Shown here piece by piece: positions 11,493-23,400 of a stretch of DNA of 64,000 nucleotides (positions within the stretch are counted from its first letter, which is position 1; every line of letters starts with the position of its first letter). The notes under the pieces were generated by a model. That model saw only the letters and a list, made by a program, of their open reading frames with translations. It was not told where the DNA came from and did no database searches. This DNA is from Bathymodiolus brooksi (Eukaryota > Mollusca > Bivalvia > Mytilida > Modiolidae). Position numbers and translations under genes: made by a program. The stretch spans positions 63,254,397 to 63,318,396 of the forward strand of contig OY804588.1 of NCBI GenBank assembly GCA_963680875.1, written 5' to 3'.

Positions 11493-13360
11493 CATTCACT
11501 CTAAGCAATTTTGGCGAAAAATAGGAAAAATTGGTATTGGTAACCAAAGATAATTAAATATACCAAATGAGGTTACACTATATGAGGGCTCTATAACTGG
11601 CAATTCAGATATAGTTTTAAGCAAGTGGAAAAATTGTTTTCAAGCTTTGCTAAATTTGAATGTAGACAGTAATTCTGATAGAATTGAAACTATAGTTTGT
11701 AATGAGCTTGATGATGAGATTACAATTAATGAGGTATATAAAACTGTAATGGGTACAAACAATGGTAAAAGCCCAGATATCGATCTTATCCAAGCAGAGG
11801 TTTGTAAAAATCAAATCGCTATATATGTATTGCATACATTATTTAATTTATGTTTTAAGACTGGTAAAGTACCAAGTATGTAGAATAGGGGAATTATTAC
11901 CCCAATACCAAAGTGTTCTACTTCAGATCCACGTGACCCTTTATCGTACAGAGGTATAACTCTAGCTCCATTTGCATATATAGTTTTTTGTGGTATTTTA
12001 AATGATAGACTGGTAAAATGGCTAGATGAAAGGGAGCTAATCAAAGATGAACACAACGGTTTTATGAAAGGGAGAAGTACAGTAGATCATATAAATACAA
12101 TAACCTCAATTATTGAAACAAGAAAAAAGTGTAAATTGTCTACATATGTTGCCTATATAGACTTTAGCAAAGCATATGACTCGATAAATAGAGCATTATT
12201 ATTTGAAAAATTAGAAATTTTAGGATTTAGCTCAAAGTTTATGCTTGCACTGAAATGACTTTAATCTAACATATAATGTAGTGTACGCTTAAATGACAAT
12301 ATGACCGATTGGTTTAATGTTGACTACTGTCAACTATTATGTTCAATATATATGTTAACAGTTTAATTGATGATATAAACGCTTTAAATATTGGTATTGA
12401 TATTGATAATGAAAAATTAGCAATGTTGTGATATGCTGATGATGTGGTACTATTGGCAGAAAATTAAAAAGACCTTCAGAAGATGTTGGATGTGCTTAAT
12501 ATATGCTGTAAAAAAATGCTTTGTATGTTAATGTCAATAAGTTCAAAAGTATGCATTTAAGAAACCCCTCGGTATCACGGACAGATTTTAATATGATGCC
12601 ATGGCTGGTGATATGGGCTGGAAACCTGCATACATGTATATAAGACAATGTTCAAATGTATTTAGACACTGGGCAAGATGTTCAATTATGGAACATGATA
12701 GAATAAATTTTAAAGTATCTAAATGATCAATCAAAAAGGCCAATGGTAGAATTAAGAATTGGAGCTATAGAATTTGTGAAATGTTAAAAGATCAAAACTT
12801 AGAAGTATATTGTAATTTTGAGAATAATATTATTACTAAGCATACTATTTTGCAAATTGAATAATTAATGTTTGATAAGTATGCATTAGATTGGAAAAAT
12901 AGAGTCTCTGCATATAGTCAAGGTAACAAATTAAGGACATATAAATTGTTTAAACATGATTTTTGTACTGAACCTTATTTAGAATTTAAGATGCCACTAA
13001 AATATAGAAGTGCATATGCAAAGCTTAGATGTGGGGTTGCACCCCTTAGAGTAGAAACAGGTTGATACGAAAGAAAAGCAGTTCATGAAAGAACTTGTTT
13101 ATATTGTATTAACTGTGTAGAGGATGAGCTTCATGTTTTAATGCAGTGCCCGTTATATGTAGATATTAGACAAAAAATGTCAAATGATATTTTACATTTT
13201 AATGGAAATTTTAGCTTTTTTATCAGATGCAGATAAATTTGTATTTTTTTTTAGTAACGAAAACGTTTTTATTATTGTAGCCAACATCTGCTATAATGTT
13301 TTAATTAAGAGAAATAGTTCTTATACCATATTAGTTATTGTGTAAATAATATGAGACAGG
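11493..13360 (+). pseudogene. Decayed LINE reverse transcriptase
   Basis: From about 11493 one frame reads a pre-RT segment, then GIITPIPK...YRGITL, a DEHNGFMKGRSTVDHI block, and AYIDFSKAYDSINR (RT motif A with its aspartate). It is interrupted by TAG at 11881, where a tryptophan is expected, and TGA at 12256. The YADD catalytic motif follows at 12432-12443 in another frame, next to stops. Later segments give GDMGWKPAY..., then a VSAYSQGN...KLRCGVAPLRVE...CLYC...EDELHVLMQC tail, the usual LINE C-terminal cysteine/histidine region, ending near 13240. No endonuclease domain or ORF1 precedes it. The clade is uncertain. Many stops and frameshifts show that it is dead. Confidence 0.85.
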
Positions 13361-13383
13361 CACAACCTGTTTAAGGGCGAAGC

Positions 13384-14120
13384 CTATTTGATGATAATGA
13401 CAATTAAGACGGAGGCATTTTGAACACCTTTTCCATAGACGAAAATTAAAAAAAAGGGGCTGGGTGGTGGGCGTTTCTGGTCACGAATTTCAGAAAATAA
13501 AAAATAATCCAAATCACGATTCACGGAAATTATGACAAAGATTGAAGATTGGAAATTAAAAGTTGTCATTTTTGAGAATTTAACAAATTACGGTGAATCA
13601 ATAAGAGATATAAATCGAGGGACACGAGAATAAAAAAAAATACGACGGCAGAGGAAACTCGGACTACCCCAATCACAGATCATGAACAAAAATGGTGAAA
13701 GAGAGAAAAAAATGAATGCGTGGCAGTGAAAAGGGGAGTTAGGGTCAGACTAAATTGCAATGTTTTTAACCTTGCCATGGAAAATGTGTTAAAAGGCAAA
13801 ATCCGAGATCAATTGTCCAGACATCATATACAAATGCACTTCAAATCAAATGAAATGTACACATTTTTGAATCACTTTCAAATTGCGAGATCGTGGAGAT
13901 GATCGATAGGTTTCCTGTATACATAAAAACGATGCAGAGCTGTTCTTCAATGTTTGACACCAGCTCACAAAGTTTTCAGAGACAGAATGATCAAGAAGTG
14001 CATGTAATTTCATGTTTCCTCTCCGAAACAGACGAAATGCAATGCATAATAGAAAATGACGTCATCCATGTACACTGTAAACGATCATTTCTCGTAGCCA
14101 TGGTAGCACGCAATTTTGAT
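13384..14120. other. Noncoding stretch downstream of the LINE
   Basis: Two short plus-strand frames (13720-13902 and 13893-14138) overlap here but match no family I recognise and have no repeat or domain character. It may be an insertion within, or simply beyond, the LINE 3' region. An AGGGCTCCGCCCTTT hairpin near 14412 and an A-rich AATAAAAA run near 14583 resemble a LINE 3' UTR end. Confidence 0.35.
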
Positions 14121-14123
14121 ATT

Positions 14124-14247
14124 ATAATTTTCTTTTAAGTTTATTTCAATTGATATAATTTTCTTTTAAGTTTATTTCAATTGATATAATTTTCTTTTAA
14201 GTTTATTTCAATTGATATAATTTTCTTTTAAGTTTATTTCAATTGAG
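14124..14247. repeat. 31-bp tandem repeat, four identical copies
   Basis: Units begin at 14124, 14155, 14186 and 14217. Each reads ATAATTTTCTTTTAAG then TTTATTTCAATTGAT (31 bp), with no differences until the last few bases. Perfect identity implies a recent slippage expansion or assembly duplication. Confidence 0.95.
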
Positions 14248-14789
14248 AAGAATTGAAATGGTTACAGATTTGCGAATTTCTTATTGAAATAATTTTTATT
14301 TTGTATTTAAATACCACTTTGTTCTATAATTGCATGCTTCCGGTGAACAGATATTTGGCTATGAATACATTTTGTAGGAGTATGACTTATTACCAAAAAT
14401 CGTATAGCCTACCGTTAAAAGGGCTCCGCCCTTTATAATACTATGTAGTTTTAAAATGTTATATTTTATAGAATATAAGTCTCTCATAAATCTTTTAAGA
14501 TTGGTACATGCAATATGATTTGTGATGATAAACGAATATCTTATTATGTAAATACTTGTTTGTAATTGTATGTGGTGAGACTATAATAAAAAAATAAAAA
14601 TAATATAAAATATGTGCATAATTTGTTAATTCGCACCGATTTACTGTTAAGTAATAATTTTGATTTCATTGTATCATTATGGAAGTTTGGACATTTTCTA
14701 TAATATAAAGATACTTTTATTTCTCTTTCTTTTCTATATTTTTAAATGTAATAAAACAATTACAGCACTTCATTTTGTACAATAATTGT

Positions 14790-15056
14790 ATAATATTATA
14801 TAGCCAACAAATTCCGTATATTCGGGTCTGTGCGGATGCTCATTTTCTTTATTACCGTTCTACATCTTTTAAGTTGTGACAAATTAACCTTTATTAAAGG
14901 CTTAACAAATAAAATGCATACATTTTTTCGTGAATTATGTTATTTGTTTTACTTAATATTTAATATGTAGGTCCTCTGTGCCGATTAAAATGCGCCTTAT
15001 GGTTCTTTGTGCCCCTTTGTGCACAAAGGAGGTCCTTTGCGGTGTTTATAGAGACC
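14790..15056 (-). repeat. Right terminal inverted repeat
   Basis: Inverted partner of 9743-10010. The outermost 20+ bases are identical to the left arm, and the GTGCAC-centred palindrome is preserved at 15018-15031. Confidence 0.8.
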
Positions 15057-15099
15057 GGTAATATTGACCATGTCATAGATGAATAAATTCAAAATTTCT

Positions 15100-15255
15100 A
15101 ATAATAGGTATGTAAAGATGATTGTATGCATAAAGAGATACAACTCTTACCCGTTTCGAACCTGTGATAAATCAAGTCAAAATGTTTGACTTTATCTTAA
15201 AAATCTTTTTCTGAAACAAAATTGTGTTATATTGTTACCTATTTATATTAAGAAA
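15100..15255 (+). repeat. Outer direct repeat, right copy
   Basis: Same-orientation partner of 9536-9695 (see that entry), starting about 45 bp outside the right inverted repeat. Confidence 0.55.
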
Positions 15256-15599
15256 CAGCACTTGCTAGTCAAACGCATATGTGCTTAAAATACATGAAGT
15301 GAGATTTGATGAAAATGAATAATCTATTTGTATAAATTTCTGTCTGTATACTTTATAAGACATATCAAAATATATAACTAAATTGGTATGCATGTGTTAT
15401 ATGAAATTTGTTAGAATAAAAAAATAAAACATGGAATGTCGGTTGATTTTTGTTGCATTAACACCTGTATATTTCCAGATTTTGAGGATTATGCTGAGCT
15501 TTTTGAGGATAAAGGACTGTCTGAGGAAGAGGAGGATTATTTGGACTATCTGCTTGGGGGTGAAAATGAAGAAATACAAGATCCAGATGAAGCTTGACA

Positions 15600-16430
15600 A
15601 ACAGCAGAATATGTAACGTTCAAACTAAAATGTGTATTAATAAAATAAAAAAGACACACACACACAAAAAAGAAAAAAAAAATCACACCATAATATTAGG
15701 AAAGTGATACTGGGTTATTTTCATTCAACACGTTTGCCCATTTCTATTTAATGTGTCAAGGGTTATTATTCATCATGCATATAAACACTTTTCCCTATGC
15801 GAAGGGAGAATTTGTTTTTGTTCATCATGATATTCATATTTTATTTCATGTTTTTCGGTGCATGTACACATACCCTCAGTACCACCCTCCACTAAGAAAG
15901 GAAAAATGTACATGTAGGATCTCAAATATCCTTGCTGAGATGACAAACATTTTTAACATAACACAAATGCTTTGCATATATCCATATGTCAGTGAGATAT
16001 TTTAGGATCCAGTGATTCTTTAATACTTTTGCTTTTTTAATGTGGATTCAAAATTAGTTTTTATTTGTAAAACAACATACCACATTCATCACCATATTGG
16101 TTTGCATAGGGTTGTAAGTTGTTGTGAAATATAAGTTTTATTTTTTATTCTGCAGAAAATAAAAAATGTTTCAAAGAAATGATCATTGAGAGTGCACTTT
16201 CATGATACATGTATCTAAGCAGTGTATCATTTTTTTTCCATTTTGAAATTGAGCCATTGCAAGTTGTATTAATAATAATGTGATGGCAAAAAGATACATT
16301 TTCCCCCACCCTGCATAAAATATGAAAGAATGACGGGTAAACTGTTCATTTCTCTCTGCTTGTAAAACATGTGAAAAATTGACTTGATATCCTGAAGGTA
16401 TATGTTTCATATTAAAGTTTGTATTATCTC
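15600..16430. other. Noncoding, possible intron of the piggyBac pseudogene
   Basis: Contains (AC)n and poly-A near 15650-15685 and no recognisable gene. It lies between the acidic N-terminal piece and the next exon-like piece. Confidence 0.4.
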
Positions 16431-17170
16431 ATCTACAGGTCATCACAGTCTTCATTGGAAAGTACGTCAAGCATGGGTGAACCTACACCTACCAGTGTAT
16501 ACTGGAAGGCTGACATGGGGTAATCGTAATTTGTAATTGTATTCAGTTGTAATCGATTACATTTTTTCATGTAATCGGATGTAATCTGTAATCGGCCATT
16601 TTTTTTTAGATTACATGTAATCGTAATGTAATCGATTACATTCATTTTGACCCTGTAATCATGATTACTTTCTGATTACATTTAGATTACTCTTCATCAT
16701 TTTGACTTATTTTGTCTTAACTGAAACATATATCTCCTTTGATATTTAATGTATGATTTATGTAAATGAATTTTCTTAATGCAATTTATTAAACAAATAA
16801 TGTGGATATTATTATATGCTTAATTGCAATCAAAACTATCACAGCTACAAAGAATATTAAGTATAAATTATGGCTTCAAAGACTTGATATCCAAACAAAT
16901 AATATCTCAATTTCAATTTCTTAAGGGTTTCAAAAATTCAATGAAAACAGTTTGTCGGCTTATGTAAAACACAACAAGCTCTAAAATTTTAAATTATCTG
17001 ACACAACTTTCAAGATTTCATATATGAAATTGCCTCTATGAAAGACTATCACCATGTCCTCATGATTCCTATAAGATAACGAAACATTGTATATTAACAA
17101 AAACATCTATATCTCATGAAGATTTCTTATTCAAGTTTAAAAAGATATTTCAATTTCAATCAAGATATTA

Positions 17171-18329
17171 CAGGGGTAGAAATAACATAAAGTCAGTAAG
17201 TAGTCAGTAGGGCCCCTACGTTGCTTAATCTAGTAGCCCTCCACGATATCAATTGGCCCTTCAACCCGTAAAGCGGGTTGACCAATTACGCTGTACGGCC
17301 GGGGTCTGACCCCAGAAGCTCTGGGGTAAATAGTGCAAAATCCTGCATTCTGGCATTCTCCTTAACTCTAATTTGACATCTTGAAAACACTATTTTATAA
17401 GATACATTTTCAAAATTTTATTAAAAAAATAATTCTTGACATTATCATGCAGACCTGTGTTGTCAGATCAAGACAATCAATTGTCTTAAAACCGCTAATT
17501 GCGATACTTGTCATTACCTTAACCTGTCAGAGTTGGATTACTGGTTTGTATATTTTCTTTATTCTTAAGCATTGTGTTGTCTGGTTAACAAAATATGTGT
17601 CAATTCAGCTCTTAAATTTTTATCAGACTTTTGCATATTTTTAGGTTCTGATTTAAGTAATTTTTCTGTTCTGTTGTTATAATATACACTACAATCCAGT
17701 TTTCTGACCATGACATCCTTAGCTTTATTTGTTGCATCATTTTATTTTATTTTGAAATTATTGACTGTTATGCAGTTTTGTACTTGTTACCACACTGAAT
17801 GACTCCTTTTTTAACATAATTTGTACATTAGGCTACACCAAATTAATGTCTTGTTCGACGGAATCGCCGCTCAGCTCTGAATTTTGCTTATTTCATATCT
17901 TTTTAAATTTTGTTTAAATCCGGAAAAAATCATTTCCGGTCCGGTATTTTCCGTATATTTTGTTAGCGGTAAACATTTCCGGTTCGTTTTCTTCGATGTG
18001 AAGCCTTGTAATAAAATGCTTACATTCCGATTTCTTTTGATATCACCTATAATGTAAGACTGTTGGTATCTTGTAATAAATCAAAAGGATCATTCATAGG
18101 CAATAAAATGTTTCCTTTAGTCTATGGTTGTTGACTGATTTTGTCTGTTTATATAATTATGAGTTTTGACTTTCCCTTTGTAAGATTGTTCGGAGTTCGG
18201 TAATTTTGTAATTACCCTTATTTGCACAGATACTAAAAAATAAGGAGCCCGGCGGGATATTTACATTTGATCCCAAGGAGTCCTTCTAAAAAAATAGGAG
18301 CCTCGGGCCACCGCTTATTTCGACCCCTG
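17171..18329. mobile_element. Nonautonomous hAT-like element, about 1.16 kb
   Basis: The ends are inverted repeats CAGGGGTAGAAATAA (17171) and, on the other strand, CAGGGGTCGAAATAA (18329), one mismatch in 15 bp. CAGGGGT-type termini are characteristic of hAT transposons. The GC-rich subterminal segments (17205-17330 and 18245-18320) differ from the AT-rich centre. The 8-bp flanks (AGATATTA and ACATTATT) do not match well, so the target duplication is degraded or absent. No transposase is encoded. Confidence 0.6.
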
Positions 18330-19215
18330 ACATTATTATATAAAAAACAAAATGTAAATTATAATTTTCGGAAACATTTATTTATGATGCTCGTACATAT
18401 CGTCACGGTATGTGTTTTCGCATGTCATTATCTTTTCGTATCATCCATTTTATTTTGATTTCCATAGCGCACACATTATTTTTGACGTGTCTTCCGGTTT
18501 CTATTTCTGGAACGTAAGCAGGACTCCAACGTGACATCTGTCAAAAATGTTCAAGGTTGCTTGTACAGACGTAAGTATCAAAAATATTGAACCTACCTAC
18601 TGAACCATACTTTTTGCAATGCTAACAATTTACTTCATTTATAAAGTGGCTGGAAAAAAATCCAGAAGGGCTATATAAAATTGAACAATGTCGTCTGCCT
18701 CTCAGACACCGGCTCTTCCTGTCATGTGACGGTCATGGGGTCACTGATCGTACTTGTAAACAAAAGAGCTGACTGAAATGTGTCTGTTTCTTATATAAAA
18801 TACATGTCACCTTGCAGTGCATGTGGTTTCAGCACTAAAAAAACATCAAAAGTAAACACAATCTTGAAAGTTGTCATTTTCAAACATTCTGTTATTTTAT
18901 TTAGATGTAGTATGATTTGTAGATGGCCAGAACCATAAAATTTTAAAACCAGCCATTTTCGGATTTTATTTTCGTTTCCATCCCGTATATCAGCCTTGTT
19001 TTAACTTTATACGAACACATATGACGCCATTTTACTGAAAGCAAAAGTTGCTAGATAATTGAGAGTATAATAAAATACAAACATGGCTTTTAAAACAATC
19101 TTGTGTAGAAAGAAATATTTAACTAGTCATTTTTTGAAAATTGCAATCGTCATATGAATGAAGGGTTAACACTTTTAATCACTATATCGGAAAATCGATA
19201 AAAGTACGAAAACCC
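18330..19215. other. Noncoding interior of the TAATC-ended insertion
   Basis: No gene recognised. One short ATG-led stretch at 18547 runs into a strong donor-like GTAAGT, but nothing else supports a gene. Confidence 0.4.
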
Positions 19216-19216
19216 A

Positions 19217-20465
19217 TTACAAATTTTATCAGGATTATTGCTAGTTTATTATCCCCAATAGACATTGACAAGATGTTTGAAATTATTTGATAGATATTAT
19301 TAAAATGTGCAAATGTAAGCTATAATATTTACTAATAGTATAAGATGGAATCAATATTGGTCATAAAACATTCAGAAGGTAAATTATGTAACTACAGCAA
19401 ATTCAAGACAAACTTTGGGCTTGAAAAATATTGAAGTATATTGAAATCCTTTGAGCAGAGGAGAAATTTTAATAGGTTTCGTATTTCATCACACAGATTA
19501 CAAATGGAGAGGGGGCGATATTAGGGTGCTCTCCAACAAGACAGACTTTGTCTCCGTTGCACATCTGGTGAGATAGATGATGAGAAACATTTTATAATAT
19601 CATGTTCTACTTGTCCTGAAATAAGAACAGAATTGTTCAGCAGGATCAATAATATCTGTCAAAACTTTCATGTCCTCAATCCAGAACAGAAATTATATTG
19701 GCTTCTTAATAATGAAAATGAGGGAATGTTAGCCAGTATTTGTAATTTGATAACACAAAGCACAATATAATTAAATAATTGCTCTTTTACACTGTGCATG
19801 GGCTGGCATGTTTAGAAAGGAGAAATATAATATAAATTGATAATATTTCTAGATAAATAGAATAAATTTAAAGAAAAACACATATTACTGGGTTTTATCT
19901 GAATTTCTTCTTAAATCATTTTAACATGCCTATGCACTGTCGCTTGGTGCACTCTGTAATTGAGCAATAACATGAAGACATATTTCCTCCAACTAGTTCT
20001 CCTGCTCTAAACACAAGGTGACACATACGAATGAATAATAATAATAATAATAGATATGCTAATTAACTAATCTTTTTCTTTATTTATATATAGTATATAA
20101 TAAATGTTTAATATTATATATAATTATTTACTATATCATTGTGAGAAAATGCAATTAATAGATGAGGTGTGTCGGAAGCACCGTCCCTTAGTGTTTTTAG
20201 TAGGTTTACTGCTTGTTAAGGAATATGCAACATATGTAAAGTTTCACACTGGATGTGAGATATAGGGGACAAACCAGAACATGATCCACTAAATAATAAT
20301 AATTATATTTATATTTTTAGAAATGTACAAACCCCAAACTATGTCCTTTTTCTTTTGTGTGTATGTCTCATTTATCAATCATGAATGTTTGTATTGTTAA
20401 TGATTCCTCACGTGGGCCCTATGATTAGGCAATGACATGTATTCTATTCTATTCTATTCTATTCT
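19217..20465 (+). pseudogene. LINE C-terminal tail, copy 1 of 3
   Basis: The plus strand (about 19485-19770) encodes RFRISSHRLQMERGRY, then a stop, then RLCLRCTSGEIDDEKHFIISC. This is the LINE ORF2 C-terminal cysteine/histidine tail, followed by about 700 bp of 3' UTR-like DNA ending in (ATTCT)n at 20445-20465. Homology with 53206 and 56021 starts abruptly at the same point, suggesting a shared 5' boundary. All RT catalytic motifs are missing. Confidence 0.75.
20036..20052. repeat. (AAT)n microsatellite
   Basis: Short (AAT)n run in the LINE-tail 3' region. The homologous positions in the other two copies (about 54030 and 56845) carry longer runs. Confidence 0.8.
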
Positions 20466-20466
20466 A

Positions 20467-20483
20467 TATGACGTCATATAGAG
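20467..20483. promoter_or_regulatory. TGACGTCA palindrome (CRE-like)
   Basis: TATATGACGTCATATA is a perfect 16-bp palindrome directly after the (ATTCT)n tail. It is kept in the two other copies of this module (near 54458 and 57273). TGACGTCA is the cAMP-response-element core. A regulatory role here is inference only. Confidence 0.3.
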
Positions 20484-23400
20484 TAATAAGAGAAGACATA
20501 TTTTATGAAAAATAGGAAAAGGAGAATTGCTGTTAAAGTGTTTATAATTTACAGTGTACTGTTTGTTATTGCATGTAATGATCACATTAAAACTGAATTG
20601 TAATTCATAGTTTTGAGTAAAAAATAAATTAAAATAAGAAGTGATATTGGACAGATACACACGAGACAAAATAACATAAAACACTAATATATTGGTTGTA
20701 ATGACATTAAATGTAATCAGTAATGTAATCATGAAAATTGCAAAGTAATTGTAATTTAATCGGTTACATTTGAAATTAATTGACCATAAGTCTGCTGGAA
20801 GGATGACAATGTTAAAGGTGAGGGTGCACCAGATCCACGGACAGCACAGTTCAGACAAGGAAGAAAGCCTGGAATACATCTTGGAAGACTATCACGGTAT
20901 TATTTATTTTGAATTGTTGTAAATAATTTTGCTCATTACAATTTTCTCTATGTTACTCATATGCAAAATACTATTGTAACAAACAGCTTGGAAAAACCTT
21001 AAATGTAAGGAAATATAGTGCTCCTATATATAGCTATTGCTACACAGACTTATTTGCAGGCTTAATTCCATAATATTAATGATTTTTGCATCAATAAAAG
21101 TAAACAACACTAGGTGTGAATAATAATTATATTATTTACTTTACTTGTAGTTGATAGAACGGAATTAAAAAAGATATTAGCTGACAGTAAATGCTTGTAA
21201 GTGTCCTTTGACTGTAATGAACCTTCCAAGATGATTATTCACTGATTGTTGATGTTCTATCACTCCGATAACAACTTAACATCAGGATGACATTCATAGA
21301 CTTTGTTGTTTTTAAACCTTTGCTGGGATGGAGGTGTTTTCCACCTTTGGAGAAGTGTGAGTTTGTCTCACTGTTGAAGGCTTCAAAATAAATGCAGAAT
21401 GAAAAACAAGGGTCAAAGCTCTGTTCAAATATATTTGTGAAATATGAATTGTGTTATGATTTTACATGTATATCTTGATCTCCTTCTTTTCACTTGTCAG
21501 TTTTATTGATATTAATGTTTTTGTATATTTTTAGACAAACACTGAAGTCTGAATACTCCCATCAACATTTCTATACTTTTTCTGACCAGCATGCTTGTAA
21601 CATCACTCTGTATTGCAACACATCAGCATGCATAATTTCTTATAAGAAATGGCAACTTCAAATCATATGCAAGATATGATGGTACATAGGAAAGAGTAAC
21701 TGAAGCTGAGATGGAGAGGTAAATGAGATACATGTCTATTGCTTTTATAAGAAAAAAATACCATTTATTTAATTATTTTTAAATCATGTCATCAGCGATT
21801 CACAGAGACATTTCTTATCCCAATTCAGTATGTAGAATAATATGAAATGAAAAGCAATAATGATTTGAAACAAATACCATGCATGGTTTTGATATTCACA
21901 CACAAGAAGGTAACATGTGTCTATTGATACAAATCAAGACTTTGTCCAAAGATTTTGTTTGCCTGATAACTGATTTTTAAATGACATTTCAATAATCCTG
22001 AAAACAGATATGTTTGACCTTATTTATGTTGGATTTTCTCCCTTCTTCTGTTTTCGTCCTGTCTGTCTGTCTGTCCATCCATCATAAACGTTTGCATGCA
22101 CATCTCGTACATTTTAATTCTGAAGTCCTAAAAATTATGCATGCTTGCTTACAATCATATGCAATTTGCATATCATTCAGTAGTGTCATCCACCTTGTTT
22201 GAAGGAGTTAAATGCTCTTCTTTCCAAAATTAGAAAGAATGTGGCAAGATGTATGTTTTTGTCTCAAATACAACCATTAGTTATATACATATATAGCACT
22301 AAGTTTCATTTCTTATTTGCAGATTTATTGGTATATTGATTTATATGTCTTTCACGAATCTAAGTTCTCTAGATCACTATTGGAGTACAGATCCCCTGTA
22401 TAGATTCAACCCTATTTCATCATGTATGACAGCACTATTCTGATGCTGGTATAATTTTTCTGCCTGAAGTTCATTCTTCACAACAATTTTTCTAATACGG
22501 TTGTACAATGTATGCAACTGCAAATCATTGCTTTATTTTTGGTACCAAACTTTAGCCTGCATGTCTTGTCAGGGCAGAGGTGCACTATAGTCATACAAGA
22601 ACAAACTGAACAAAAGGAAAAAGGCTTTTACAACAACAAAAACAAGAATATTAATTATAGAACAAATTTAATTCACATGTATGATATTGAACTGTAGTTA
22701 ATTGCCGATATGAATGGCAGTGTATGTACTATTAGTTAATATTGCTAGCCATAGCTTACCAGCGTTATAACAATGTGATAAGTAGTTCTGTTTCAGATGC
22801 TTGTATTTTTATTTTATTTAGATGATAAGTTGACCAGAGTGCAGCCATTAATTGACCATGCTGGAAGAGTTTCCCAAGATTTTTTCCAGCCAAATGAGAA
22901 AATAGCAGTTGATGAAATGATGATCAGGTCAAAACATAAATTTAGTGGTATAAGACAGTTTATGTAAGACAAACCTGTAAAATATGGTATAAAGCTTTGA
23001 GTGTTAGCTGATACAAGGATGAAGGAATGTTTGGTGTAGATAAATCCAACCAGTATTTATCACGATATCCATGTTATATAAAGTCAAAGTTTCATTGTTG
23101 GAAAGTTTTATTTTTCCAATCTATTGATATTATGGTTGTAAATGCAATTATTGTTTTCCAGGAATTTAAAAAAGAAAACCCACAAAAGTTTGATAATTTA
23201 CCTGTACATTTTGGTCAGTTGGAATTCAGAGAATCTTTTGTAAAATTTGTTTAGGTCTTGAATCGGGTGTAACACATTTTGATTTTAAATCTACTTGCAT
23301 TCCATCTTTTAATGAAAACTCCAAGAGACTAAGATATACATTTTGCTATGCTCATGCCAAGTTAAATGAACTCCCAGAAACAAAATGTAAAACATTGTTC

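Larger units (their letters stand above)
9743..15056. mobile_element. 5.3-kb structure with long (about 270 bp) terminal inverted repeats
   Basis: The left end (9743 inward) and the right end (15056 inward, minus strand) both begin GGTCTCTATAAACACCGCAA and stay alignable for about 270 bp at roughly 85% identity by eye. Each arm contains the perfect palindrome CTTTGTGCACAAAG near its outer end and a GAATATACGGAATTTGTTG block near its inner end. The interior holds a direct repeat of about 200 bp (10073-10290 and 10792-11000) and a decayed LINE (about 11.3-14.6 kb). No transposase of its own is visible, so this is probably a nonautonomous DNA transposon of about 2 kb before the LINE inserted. 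Superfamily unknown. No confident target-site duplication, although AATAT occurs outside both ends. Confidence 0.7.
16519..20786. mobile_element. 4.3-kb insertion with TAATCGATTACA-rich ends
   Basis: The left end (16519-16690) is crowded with TAATCG, GTAATC and CGATTACA motifs on both strands. The right end (20690-20786) has the same motif set. Flanking sequence repeats as CTGGAAGGCTGACA just left (about 16503-16516) and CTGGAAGGATGACA just right (about 20795-20808). That looks like a target-site duplication of about 14 bp, and also lies inside a piggyBac exon-like piece. The interior includes a hAT-like element and a LINE C-terminal fragment, so it is composite. No transposase for the outer element is seen. 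Confidence 0.5.

Noticed and set aside
13720..14138. Two overlapping frames of 60 and 81 codons
   Set aside because: No family resemblance and no splice or repeat support. Frames of this length are expected by chance in a window of this size.
17205..17330. GC-rich segment as a possible host promoter or CpG island
   Set aside because: It is the subterminal part of the hAT-like element and has no downstream gene.
18547..18575. Possible first coding exon (ATG, eight codons, then GTAAGT)
   Set aside because: Too short to support. It lies inside a transposon-derived insertion and no second exon can be linked.
20454..20879. 141-codon minus-strand frame
   Set aside because: It runs antisense through the TAATC module and a piggyBac exon-like piece. 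Its composition is low-complexity and no domain is recognised.
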